DNA of 64,000 nt from G963665495 sp963677785 (lineage in GTDB: Bacteria; Desulfobacterota; Desulfovibrionia; Desulfovibrionales; Desulfovibrionaceae), in NCBI GenBank assembly GCA_963677785.2, contig CAXXDH010000003.1, positions 2,170,001-2,234,000 of the forward strand, given 5' to 3'. Positions within the stretch are counted from its first letter, which is position 1, and every line of letters begins with the position of its first letter. Position numbers and translations under genes: made by a program. Positions 1 through 7,494 of the stretch are shown here, in pieces. The notes under the pieces are model-generated. The model saw only the letters and a list, made by a program, of their open reading frames with translations, searched no databases and was not told where the DNA came from.

Positions 1-756
1 ATTCTTGTTTTGATGGACGCGTGGTACATGAAGGGGCCACTGGTGCACGAAATGCTCAAACTGAAAATGCATGCTATCGGACAAGTTCGGAAAGACACTG
101 CTCTTTTTTTCCGGCCGCAGGCAAACGCAACACCCAAACGCGGTCGTCCGCGCAAATACGGACTCAAACTCGATTTTACGCAAATTTGCAATCTCTTCAA
201 AGTACAAGAGGCAAAGTTGCACGCGTACGGCACGGAACATTTTTTTCAGTTCTATTGTTTCGATGCCCGTGTTCGCTTTCTCAAAGGACGAGAATGTCGC
301 CTGGTGTGGGTTCGCATGCGGGAAGACAAACCCGATGCGCAATGGACAGGATGGCACCTGATTCTGTGCACCAATGTGACTCTTTGCGGCTTGCAGATCA
401 TAGAGAAATACAGTTCGCGATGGCTGGTGGAATCGTGTTTCAACGGCCTCAAAAATACCTTCGGCCTCAAGGATACATGGCAGCAGACCCGCCAAACTGT
501 CGCCCGATGGCGCACCATAGTGTGTCTTGCCTATGGGCTTTCCCAGTTGTTGACAGTGATTTTCGGGGAGAGCCTGGGCAAAGCGCTTCAACCGATCCCC
601 TGGCGCAAAAACCGAGCCATGACAGCAGGATGGATGCTCAAGGGCTTGGCTGGAATTTTCCGCAACTATCGAGTCCGAACATTCTGGGATCGGAAATGCC
701 AAAAATGCATCTTCCCAGAAGAATTCTTGGAGCCGAAGTTGGGCAAAGCGGCCTGA
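1..756 (+). CDS. DDE transposase, IS4-like, C-terminal part
   Basis: The frame is open from the first base of the window, so only the C-terminal part is present. Near the start the motif LVLMDAWYMKG fits the second catalytic aspartate region of IS4/IS701-type DDE transposases. Around residue 135 the string YSSRWLVESCFNGLK matches the family signature Y-(2)-R-(3)-E-(6)-K, which holds the catalytic glutamate. A basic linker (PKRGRPRKYG) lies at about residue 42. The protein would cut and join the ends of its own element. The exact family (IS4 versus IS701 or related) cannot be fixed without the N-terminus. Confidence 0.75.
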   Translation: MLVLMDAWYMKGPLVHEMLKLKMHAIGQVRKDTALFFRPQANATPKRGRPRKYGLKLDFTQICNLFKVQEAKLHAYGTEHFFQFYCFDARVRFLKGRECRLVWVRMREDKPDAQWTGWHLILCTNVTLCGLQIIEKYSSRWLVESCFNGLKNTFGLKDTWQQTRQTVARWRTIVCLAYGLSQLLTVIFGESLGKALQPIPWRKNRAMTAGWMLKGLAGIFRNYRVRTFWDRKCQKCIFPEEFLEPKLGKAA

Positions 757-844
757 TTTCAAACGCCGAAGTGTCATTGTGCCTCTGTTTGCCTCCGCTC
801 AAAGCTGGTGGAGCAGTTAGTTGCGGCCAAATTTCCAGGTATGG

Positions 845-857
845 CTTAAGTTGGGAC
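845..857. repeat. Candidate right end of the IS4-like element
   Basis: The 13-mer CTTAAGTTGGGAC lies about 90 bases past the transposase stop. Its reverse complement matches 12 of 13 bases at 3662-3674 (GTCCCAAATTAAG). Two inverted copies flanking the IS21 insertion suggest that both are terminal repeats of the IS4-like element, but no complete copy is available here to prove it. The rest of 757-925 shows no gene. Confidence 0.35.
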
Positions 858-925
858 TCTAAACTCTTGTAAATAAAGATACATGGATTAAAAAACATAT
901 TTGCCGTCGGACCAAAATTAAGACG

Positions 926-2446
926 TTGTCCATGCGAAAAATAAAGGAGCTGTTGCGGCTTCATTTCGATCACAAACTGTCCCTGAACAAAGCGGCCACC
1001 GCTTGTGGAATTGCCAGATCCACGGCTCAGGAGTACGCCAAGCGGTTCAAGGACTCGAGATTGCCATGGCCGCTGCCAGGTGGCTTTGACGGCGAAAGGC
1101 TCAACTCGCTGCTTTTCAAGCTGCCTCCGAATTCGGAACGAAACAAAACGCTTCCTGACTGGCCAACCGTACGGACCGAACTGGCCCGCAAAGGAGTCAC
1201 CCTCAAGCTGTTGTGGAAAGAATACCGCCAGGAATACGCTGAGGGCTACAGTTACGCCCAGTTTCTTCGTCTCTACAAAGAGTGGGCCGGGACGCTGGAC
1301 GTCACCATGCGTCAGACGCACTTTGCCGGCGAGAAAATGTTCATCGATTTCGCCGGAATGACCATGGACGTCATTGACCCTGAAACGGGCGAGGTGTCCG
1401 CCAAGCAGATTTTCGTGGCCGCTCTTGGGCACAGCAACTATACTTTCGTCCGCGCGCTGGACAGCCAGAGTCTGGAGGACTGGATCGAGGCGAATAATTT
1501 CGCGTTGCGATACTTCGGCGGCGTGCCCGAGGTCGCGGTTCCCGACAACCTCAAGGCCGGAGTGAAGAGTCCGTGCCGCTACGAGCCGGAGATAAATCCG
1601 ACGTACCAGGAATGGGCCGAGCACAACGACATCGCCGTGGTTCCGGCACGGGTACGCAAACCGCGCGACAAGGCCAAAGCCGAAGTGGCGGTGCAAATCG
1701 TTGAGCGTTCGATTCTGGCTCCGTTGCGCAACCAACGTTTTTTCTCCCTTGAGGAGCTCAACGAGGCCGTGGCCGACCTGCTGGAACAACTCAACAACCG
1801 GCCCCTGACCAAAATCGGCGTATCTCGTCGTCAACTGTTCGAAGCAGAGGAAAAGCAGGCGCTACGTCCGCTGCCGGACACGGAATACGAACCGGCGGCC
1901 TGGAAGAAGGCCAAAGTCCATCCCGATTATCATATTGAAATCGATAAACATTACTATTCCGTACCGTATACGTTCGTTCGCAAGCAAGTCGAGGTGCGAG
2001 CCGGGAAACGCGTCGTGGAAATTTTCCACCAAGGGCAACGCATCGCCAGCCATATGCGGAACCGGCGCCGACACCAGCATACCACTTGCCCGGAGCATAT
2101 GCCCAAGTCCCACCAGGAGGCCATTGGATGGACGGCTTCGCGTTTTCGAAGTTGGGCAGAAAAAATGGGGCCGGCAACACTTCGAATGGTGTTAGCGATA
2201 CTCGAAGCCAAGCAACACCCCGAGCAGGGTTTCAGGAGTTGTCTCGGCCTGCTGCGCCTGGAAAAGACGTATGGGGTGGGTCGCTTGGAAAAGGCCTGCG
2301 AGCGCGCCTTGTTCTTTGACCTCATTGGCCGCCGGCCGGTGCTGGAGATTCTGAAAAAGAAGCAGGATCTATTGGAACAGCCCGTGGAGGAGGACGTGCA
2401 GCGCCTCAGGCACGGCAACATTCGCGGGGCGAACTTTTACCAATAA
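926..2446 (+). CDS. istA: IS21 transposase IstA, 5' truncated
   Basis: DDE integrase-like transposase of IS21. An N-terminal helix-turn-helix (MRKIKELLRLHF, then STAQEYAKRF) is followed by the catalytic core, with FIDFAGMTMDV around residue 145 and a conserved LEQLNNRPLTK segment around residue 290. The C-terminal domain is full length. Compared with the second copy, whose start is MPKARLSMREIKELL with a good Shine-Dalgarno, this copy has lost the first six codons. Only a TTG at 926 or an internal ATG at 932 remains, and no ribosome-binding site precedes them, so expression is doubtful. Confidence 0.85.
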   Translation: MSMRKIKELLRLHFDHKLSLNKAATACGIARSTAQEYAKRFKDSRLPWPLPGGFDGERLNSLLFKLPPNSERNKTLPDWPTVRTELARKGVTLKLLWKEYRQEYAEGYSYAQFLRLYKEWAGTLDVTMRQTHFAGEKMFIDFAGMTMDVIDPETGEVSAKQIFVAALGHSNYTFVRALDSQSLEDWIEANNFALRYFGGVPEVAVPDNLKAGVKSPCRYEPEINPTYQEWAEHNDIAVVPARVRKPRDKAKAEVAVQIVERSILAPLRNQRFFSLEELNEAVADLLEQLNNRPLTKIGVSRRQLFEAEEKQALRPLPDTEYEPAAWKKAKVHPDYHIEIDKHYYSVPYTFVRKQVEVRAGKRVVEIFHQGQRIASHMRNRRRHQHTTCPEHMPKSHQEAIGWTASRFRSWAEKMGPATLRMVLAILEAKQHPEQGFRSCLGLLRLEKTYGVGRLEKACERALFFDLIGRRPVLEILKKKQDLLEQPVEEDVQRLRHGNIRGANFYQ

Positions 2447-2458
2447 GAGAGTGAGATA

Positions 2459-3205
2459 ATGTTACATCAGACGATGGATCAACTGGCCGAGATGAAACTG
2501 TCCGGCATCCTTGCCGGCCTGCGCGAACAGCTCGAAGGCGACGGATACGCAGATTTGACCTTTGAGGAACGAATCGGCCTTCTCGTGGACAAGGAATACC
2601 TGTTGCGTGAGAACCGCCGGCTGACGCGCCGCTTGCAGGAGGCGCGGTTGAAAATCAAAGCCGAGGTGGAAAATGTTGATTTCCAGACGCCTCGTGGCCT
2701 TGAGAAAAGAGTATTCCTTGAACTGACCGGCGGCGGCTGGCTGCGGCGCAAACACAGCCTGATTATGACGGGACCGACTGGTGTCGGAAAGACGTACCTG
2801 GCCTGTGCGCTGGCGCAAAAAGCCTGCCGCGAGGGCTTCCGTTGCCTTTACGTCCACTTTTCGGATTTGGTTCGTGATCTGGCCATCGCCCGCGCGGAGG
2901 GAGAGATTTACGGACTTGTGCGTCGCTGGGCAAAGCGCGACCTGCTCATCATTGATGACTGGCTGCGCGAACCGCTGACACCGGAACAGGCCAGATGCGT
3001 GGTGGACTTGATGGATGATCGCTTTCGTACGCGCTCGACGTTGCTGACTTCTCAGATTCCGGTCAGCGACTGGCATGACCGCTTCCAGGATCCAACTTTG
3101 GCGGACGCGGTGCTTGATCGCATTGTCCACGATTCGCACCGCGTGGAACTGAGCGGCGACTCCATGAGAAAAAAGACTTCGAGCTTGACCAAATCGGCCA
3201 CCTGA
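2459..3205 (+). CDS. istB: IS21 helper ATPase IstB
   Basis: AAA+ ATPase that assists IstA in target selection. Walker A is GPTGVGKTYLACAL at about residues 102-115 and Walker B is DLLIIDDW at about residues 161-168. The length of 248 residues is normal for the family. It starts 12 bases after istA, preceded by AGAGAGTGA, which can act as ribosome-binding site. Apart from the damaged 5' end of istA upstream, nothing in this gene looks broken. Confidence 0.92.
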   Translation: MLHQTMDQLAEMKLSGILAGLREQLEGDGYADLTFEERIGLLVDKEYLLRENRRLTRRLQEARLKIKAEVENVDFQTPRGLEKRVFLELTGGGWLRRKHSLIMTGPTGVGKTYLACALAQKACREGFRCLYVHFSDLVRDLAIARAEGEIYGLVRRWAKRDLLIIDDWLREPLTPEQARCVVDLMDDRFRTRSTLLTSQIPVSDWHDRFQDPTLADAVLDRIVHDSHRVELSGDSMRKKTSSLTKSAT

Positions 3206-3484
3206 TCCAAGAAGAAAGGAACCCAGCGTCGTTCACTTCGAGGGTGGCCGATCTGATTTTAGCCGGCCGATTTGATGCGAATAGGCAGTCATCTTCGTGA
3301 TTACGAACATTAGCGTCCTCTTTTTGAGTATTAGTTGATAATTCCCAGTATAAACAGAGTATCATCATTAGCTATAAGTCAAAAAATAATATTAAAGCTG
3401 TGCTATTTTAAGATTTTTTTATTTTAACTCCCCTTTTTAGTTTATGTCACTTTACCTCTTAATATCACACATGAGAGGTGACTC

Positions 3485-3616
3485 ATGTTTTTCAATCCGT
3501 TTAAATCAAAAGATATAACCGACCCCTTGAAACCGAAGAATTATAACGACCGCAATCTCTTTTTTAGAATTATAGATGATTTCAAAGAACGTAGCTCGGG
3601 TTGTTCGGACCACTGA
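3485..3616 (+). CDS. Small ORF, 43 codons, unknown
   Basis: Starts MFFNPFKSKDITDPLKPKNY and has a reasonable ribosome-binding site (GAGAGGTG) upstream. It ends at a TGA inside the string GTTGTTCGGACCACT, which recurs with one mismatch at 18309 at the edge of an IS3 fragment. It may be the remaining N-terminus of a gene cut by an insertion sequence. No function can be assigned. The rest of 3288-3700 is AT-rich and shows no other gene. Confidence 0.25.
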   Translation: MFFNPFKSKDITDPLKPKNYNDRNLFFRIIDDFKERSSGCSDH

Positions 3617-3670
3617 GGAGGCGGTTTTTAGGGGGTAAGTTTAAAGATTTCACTTGATGCTGTCCCAAAT

Positions 3671-3690
3671 TAAGACTATATTTAGTCTTA
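3671..3690. promoter_or_regulatory. Palindromic operator of the toxin-antitoxin pair
   Basis: TAAGACTA, a 4-base spacer, then TAGTCTTA: a perfect 8-bp inverted repeat ending 21 bases before the antitoxin ATG. Phd/YefM antitoxins bind palindromes in their own promoter, so this is the probable autoregulatory site. The left arm overlaps the IS-end-like string at 3662-3674. Confidence 0.6.
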
Positions 3691-3711
3691 AAAGTAAGCA
3701 GTGAGGTGCTC

Positions 3712-3987
3712 ATGAAGCTTTCAAACCAAATTAAACCCATCAGTTATCTCAAGGCGCATGCCGCCGAGATCGTACGCAACCTGTCCGAACAGGCGCAACC
3801 ACTGGTTATTACCCAGAATGGCGAGGCTAAGGCGGTGATTCAGGACATCGCCAGTTACGAGCAGACCCAGGATACCTTGGCGCTGCTGAAAATTCTGGCG
3901 CTGGGCAACCGACAGATTGAGGAAGGTAAGGTCCTGCCTGCCGGGAAAGTTATCCAGCGTTTGCGGGAACGCAAGGAAAAGCGTTGA
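3712..3987 (+). CDS. Type II antitoxin, Phd/YefM family
   Basis: A 91-residue protein. The N-terminal half (KPISYLKAHAAEIVRN, then PLVITQNGEAKAVIQD) is the typical Phd/YefM DNA-binding and dimerisation fold; the C-terminal helix (residues 55-91, rich in K, R and E) should wrap the toxin. I chose ATG 3712, just after GTGAGGTG; a GTG at 3706 is also possible. The stop overlaps the toxin start by one base, a usual arrangement for translational coupling. The protein should neutralise the downstream toxin and repress the operon. Confidence 0.85.
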   Translation: MKLSNQIKPISYLKAHAAEIVRNLSEQAQPLVITQNGEAKAVIQDIASYEQTQDTLALLKILALGNRQIEEGKVLPAGKVIQRLRERKEKR

Positions 3988-4313
3988 TGGTTTTCGAGGT
4001 GTTGTTGACCGAAGCTGCTGCCCGCGATCTTGAGAATATTTACGATTACATTGCAGCCCACGACACCGAGGAGAACGCAACGTACGTATTGGACCAGATC
4101 GAAAACGCTTTTCAAAGCCTGGCGCAATTACCGGAGCGTGGCGCATATCCCATGGAACTCAAAGCCGTGGGCATCAGGCAATTCCGCGAGATTTTCTTCA
4201 AACCATATCGCATCATTTACCAAGTTATGGGCAAGACAGTGTACGTGATGCTTATTGTCGATGGACGCCGAGACCTGCAGACACTCCTGCAGCGGCGGCT
4301 CTTTGGTGAGTGA
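3987..4313 (+). CDS. Type II toxin, RelE/ParE family
   Basis: A 108-residue protein with the RelE/ParE fold: an N-terminal helix pair (LTEAAARDLENIYDYIAAHD), then PERGAYPMELK and FREIFFKPYRIIYQV, and the final strand VYVMLIVDGRRDLQTLL. The spacing of R and Y in FKPYRIIYQV is typical of the ParE/RelE superfamily. Members either cleave mRNA on the ribosome or poison gyrase; the sequence alone does not decide which. The ATG overlaps the antitoxin stop (TGATG). The genes flanking the pair are mobile, which suggests horizontal acquisition. Confidence 0.85.
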   Translation: MVFEVLLTEAAARDLENIYDYIAAHDTEENATYVLDQIENAFQSLAQLPERGAYPMELKAVGIRQFREIFFKPYRIIYQVMGKTVYVMLIVDGRRDLQTLLQRRLFGE

Positions 4314-4465
4314 GGAGCACGTTGTTATGATGAACCACTTTAGTAATTTTCTGATCAGCAATCCCCGCTTTTAGTCTGAAAATGTCCGAAAATGTCCACT
4401 TCAGGTTGACCAGTGTTTTTGAATTTGCCATTAATTTTAATGCGTTATTTTATAGGTTGTCTGGC

Positions 4466-4510
4466 ATGGCATTCAAGAGGTCGTGGGTTCGATTCCCTCC
4501 AGCTCCACCA
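4466..4510 (+). other. tRNA-Ala(GGC) 3' fragment, attachment site
   Basis: From ATGGCAT (a 7-base anticodon loop with GGC) the sequence reads as the 3' part of a tRNA: anticodon stem strand TCAAG, variable loop AGGTC, T arm GTGGG-TTCGATT-CCCTC, acceptor strand and CCA. The 5' half does not match: the bases before the loop cannot pair with TCAAG. Identity therefore begins in the anticodon loop, a common crossover point for tyrosine integrases. This is an att site, not a working tRNA gene. Confidence 0.7.
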
Positions 4511-4527
4511 GAAATTTCCAAGAATTA

Positions 4528-4563
4528 GGGCTGTTTATCTGAAAAAGATAAACAGCCCTTTTT
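4528..4563 (+). terminator. Rho-independent terminator after the tRNA fragment
   Basis: A perfect 13-bp stem (GGGCTGTTTATCT / AGATAAACAGCCC) with loop GAAAA, followed by a run of T. It belongs to the duplicated tRNA 3' region. Confidence 0.85.
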
Positions 4564-4763
4564 CGTTTGGTCAACCAGCGGTCAACCGGGCGGTTGGCCA
4601 GGGGTAATGGGTTGAAATAGTATGATTTTATGTTTTGTTGAAAAATGGGGTTGTTCGCTATCTAGCCGGAGTTGTTGGGGATATTTTGTGGGCGGTTGAA
4701 TTTGGGGCAAGGGGGCTTGGACGAAATAGAGGGCGGGGATTTTTTGTAGGAGGTTTTTTTAAC

Positions 4764-5516
4764 ATGGATGATCCATGTGATCCTTATCTGATTGATGCAG
4801 CAAAAAGATCATTTCGTGATGTCGCAGATCAAGACTATATCGCAGCAAGAGCATGTTACCGGTTGGGGCTAACAATTCAATTTATGCACTTAGCTCATCA
4901 GGCAGTCGAGAAATATTTAAAAGCTATACTGCTGTTTAATCGAGTGTCTACTCTTGAAGTAGGGCATCACTTGAAAAAAGCACGCGATAAAATAATTTCC
5001 TCTACAAAGTTGAATTTTTCTTTGTCGAAAGAGAGTAATAAATTTTTAAAAATATTAGATAGAAAAGGAAGCAACAGATATTTTGAACATTACCATGAGG
5101 CGACACATTTTCATTTGGAATGGCTTGATTTAATTGTTTTTGAGGTTAGAGCATATTGCTATGTTGTAAATTATAATCAAAATATTTGTGGAAAAAAAAT
5201 TTGTTTGTTGAATCATGAATTAATTAAGATAAAAAATCACAAAGAAGAATTAGATGAGTTTCGTCCTTTGTTTAACGGGTATCTAGAAAAAATATTTTTT
5301 GGTAAGAAATATAACATTCGTAATCAACTTGTATGGAGCAACAGATATTGGAAGGGCGAAATTGTAGAGTCAGAAAATGATAATATACATTTTGTAACAG
5401 CATATCCAACTCAATGTTTGCATCCAGAATGTTTTGATTACCTTTGCAAATTTATTAAGTTTTCTGGAAACGTTAAGAGAATGGCGAAAAGTATGAAAAA
5501 GGAGAATCAAAAATAA
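4764..5516 (+). CDS. HEPN-domain protein
   Basis: A 250-residue protein starting at ATG 4764 behind GTAGGAGG; an upstream start at 4635 lacks a ribosome-binding site. Residues 8-60 (AKRSFRDVADQDYIAARACY, then HLAHQAVEKYLKAILL) match the HEPN four-helix fold. RYFEHYH at about residue 105 fits the Rx4-6H pattern of HEPN ribonucleases, though its position has not been checked by alignment. The last 100 residues are unrecognised. HEPN proteins often act in toxin-antitoxin or defence systems, but no MNT nucleotidyltransferase partner lies next to it. The gene is AT-rich compared with the core genes and sits beside the attachment site, so it is probably imported cargo. Confidence 0.65.
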   Translation: MDDPCDPYLIDAAKRSFRDVADQDYIAARACYRLGLTIQFMHLAHQAVEKYLKAILLFNRVSTLEVGHHLKKARDKIISSTKLNFSLSKESNKFLKILDRKGSNRYFEHYHEATHFHLEWLDLIVFEVRAYCYVVNYNQNICGKKICLLNHELIKIKNHKEELDEFRPLFNGYLEKIFFGKKYNIRNQLVWSNRYWKGEIVESENDNIHFVTAYPTQCLHPECFDYLCKFIKFSGNVKRMAKSMKKENQK

Positions 5517-5574
5517 AGGCTGAACCCACCACAGGTCCAGCCCTCCAATTTTGCCGTTACAGAATAAACCAAAC

Positions 5575-5838
5575 TCAACCATTCAGACGGGGAAGTAATC
5601 CAACTGTCCGAATTTTTTCACCTTCCATTACATGATAGTACTGGTCGGCGGTCATCTTTATCGACGAGTGCCCCATCAAGTGTGATACGGATGCAAGGTC
5701 GCCGCCTTTGGACAAAAGGGTTGAACAGAATAAGTGTCTGATATCATAAGAAATAATATCTTTCCCTATCCCAGCCCGTTCACATGCATGGCGGAAACCG
5801 TTGTGCAGGCTTTTAATTGGTTTCCCGTGGTATTCCAC
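5575..5838 (-). pseudogene. Tyrosine integrase, C-terminal remnant
   Basis: Only the last 87 residues remain. They contain the catalytic HxxR box (SYDIRHLFCS, here D-I-R-H), the LMGHSSIKMT histidine motif and the nucleophile region (DQYYHV). This matches phage and island integrases. The frame is cut 6 bases before the left end of the ISL3 element, so the N-terminal part was lost. The position between the tRNA-Ala attachment site and the insertion sequence suggests that it was the integrase of the element carrying the HEPN gene. Confidence 0.8.
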
Positions 5839-5843
5839 AAGAT

Positions 5844-7175
5844 GGTCCTTCCGGAAACTCAGTGGGTGGCCCCAGTCTTGCTAATCTCCGGGTAGAATTT
5901 TAGCCCGCCACAAAAGAAGTAAATCGCTGTTTTGAAATGCTCCTTATTGCTGTAGCCACAAGCTCGGCGTTTGATGGACATGATCTTGCTGTTCAGCCCC
6001 TCCGCAACAGCGTTTGTCACGCGATGCCGACAAAAGGTCACGATGTTGTCCATGTGATCCATGAGCATGTTCGCCACTTTGCCCATAGGCTCGAGCTTCG
6101 AGCGTTTGGCCCAAGAACACAATTTCTTCAGAAAACGCTTGGCCCACCCAACAGACAGATAGTCCCACAGTCCGCGAAGACTCTCTTTCATGGCACAGGC
6201 TTTGCCCGTCTTCAGATTCGATTTCTTGAGTTCCTCCAGGCGCGGTCGTTGGGAGTCCGAGAGGTTCTCCTCAGCGTATAACCACAAGTATCTGCTGCCT
6301 TTCAAAATTTCGTTTGCTTCAGCCATCAGCGCCTTATGTTCCTGGCGGCGTACTTTATCCACGGCTTCCCCTACATGCTGCATGATGTGGAAACGGTCGA
6401 ATACGATTTTACCTGCTGCATCGGGTACGTTTTCCTTGGTGGCCAGGAAGTATGCCGGCCACATGTCCATTGATACAGCCTTGATTGCCTTGAGCTGTTC
6501 GTCGTTCAACTGTTTGTAATATTCTTCAAGGCTTGCCTTTTTGCGTTCCTCGGCAACATATTCAACCGTACCTCGCAGCAAGTCGCAGACAACCGTCATA
6601 TAGCTATGTCCTTTCCGGAAAGCCTTTTCGTCGACTCCGATGTAGCTGATTTTGCGCTGTTCCTTTCGTGCCATGCCTCGTCGGACAGCTCTTTCCATAA
6701 CGCCCCAAGCCTGATCCCATGAGATACGCATCAGTTTGCGGGCGCCTTCGACAGTCGAGCATTCTTTCAGAACATCGATGATCAACCTTTCCATGAGCAA
6801 GGTAAAACGCGAACCAGGCTCCGCCCAAAAGACCTTGACCTGCTTGACGCCATGCTCGGGGCAATTCACTCGGGGGATCCTTGCATGGATGAAGGTTTTG
6901 AACTGGCACGTATCCAAATGCCGCCAAATCCTTTCTTCCACATGATCCCGGCAAGTCAGTTCCTTGCCGCATTCCGGACAAGTCCAAAGCACCTTGCTCT
7001 TATGCTCGAGCCAAATATCCACACGGCCTTCAGACGTTTTCAAGTCAACTTTGTCTACAAACCAAGGGCTCTTGACACCCAAAATCTGTCCGTAAAGATC
7101 AACATCTCTCATCGGCGATCTCCTCCTGGAAATCGCCTACATTATGCCGCTACCCACGACAAACCCGGAAGGACC
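5844..7175 (-). mobile_element. ISL3-family insertion sequence
   Basis: Imperfect terminal repeats: left GGTCCTTCCGGAAACTCAG at 5844; right, read from 7175 on the other strand, GGTCCTTCCGGGTTTGTCG. The two share the first 11 bases and a later GTGGGT. One intact transposase fills the element. The eight bases outside each end differ (CACAAGAT versus TTTTTTCT), so no target duplication remains. The flanks are an integrase tail and a transglycosylase tail, so sequence next to the element was probably deleted or recombined. Confidence 0.8.
5859..7112 (-). CDS. ISL3-family transposase
   Basis: A 417-residue, apparently complete protein. An N-terminal zinc-binding region (WTCPECGKEL, then RVNCPEHGVK) is followed by the DDE core, with YIGVDEKAFRKGHSY, AVSMDMWPAY and FDRFHIMQHVGEAVDKVRR. 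Near the C-terminus NAVAEGLNSKIMSIKRRACG holds the catalytic glutamate and is diagnostic for ISL3. The ATG lies 9 bases after GGAGGA. Nothing looks broken, so this element may still be active. Confidence 0.93.
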   Translation of the reverse strand: MRDVDLYGQILGVKSPWFVDKVDLKTSEGRVDIWLEHKSKVLWTCPECGKELTCRDHVEERIWRHLDTCQFKTFIHARIPRVNCPEHGVKQVKVFWAEPGSRFTLLMERLIIDVLKECSTVEGARKLMRISWDQAWGVMERAVRRGMARKEQRKISYIGVDEKAFRKGHSYMTVVCDLLRGTVEYVAEERKKASLEEYYKQLNDEQLKAIKAVSMDMWPAYFLATKENVPDAAGKIVFDRFHIMQHVGEAVDKVRRQEHKALMAEANEILKGSRYLWLYAEENLSDSQRPRLEELKKSNLKTGKACAMKESLRGLWDYLSVGWAKRFLKKLCSWAKRSKLEPMGKVANMLMDHMDNIVTFCRHRVTNAVAEGLNSKIMSIKRRACGYSNKEHFKTAIYFFCGGLKFYPEISKTGATH

Positions 7176-7434
7176 TTTTTTCTTACTCATGATCCAACTC
7201 CTTTTGGAGCAGGATTATGCCTGGATCAGAGGGGAATGGAAGAAGCAGCTGGTTGGACGCTTACGCATCTTCGCTGGCTCTTCGATAAAATATTCCGATC
7301 TGCAACTTGCCCTGGCCGCATACAACGCCGGGCACGCCAATGTGATAAAATTTGGCGGTGTTCCGCCTTTTCCGGAAACGACTCAGTATGTTTCAAGGAT
7401 TATGCAGCGCTATGACATGCTGCAATTGAACTGA
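7176..7434 (+). pseudogene. Lytic transglycosylase, C-terminal remnant
   Basis: The readable end contains LQLALAAYNAGHANVIKFGG and PETTQYVSRIMQRYD, the conserved end of SLT-type lytic transglycosylases (AYNAG followed by a YV-R-I helix). The catalytic glutamate region is missing because the frame runs into the ISL3 element. Such enzymes cleave peptidoglycan, often in conjugation or phage modules, which would suit the mobile setting. It is not functional in this form. Confidence 0.6.
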
Positions 7435-7494
7435 CGTATGCTGTATAGGAGAAAACTCTGTGTTTAATAACTTATGCACATTTTACAACATTTT

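Larger units (their letters stand above)
925..3287 (+). mobile_element. IS21-family element, copy A, left end missing
   Basis: Contains istA and istB in the usual order. The right end carries IS21-type subterminal repeats (AAATCGGCC at 3191, then GCCGGCCGATTTGATGCGA near 3262-3280) and probably ends in GGCA at 3287. The left end is gone. Similarity to the second copy (18.5 kb) begins abruptly at about base 925, so the left inverted repeat, the repeat array, the ribosome-binding site and the first codons of istA are missing. The element is therefore probably unable to move by itself. Confidence 0.7.

Noticed and set aside
638..1834. 398-codon minus-strand ORF
   Set aside because: It lies opposite istA and the end of the transposase and shows no family features; a shadow of GC-rich coding sequence.
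4413..4607. ORF across the tRNA fragment
   Set aside because: It covers the tRNA 3' end and its terminator, so it is not coding.
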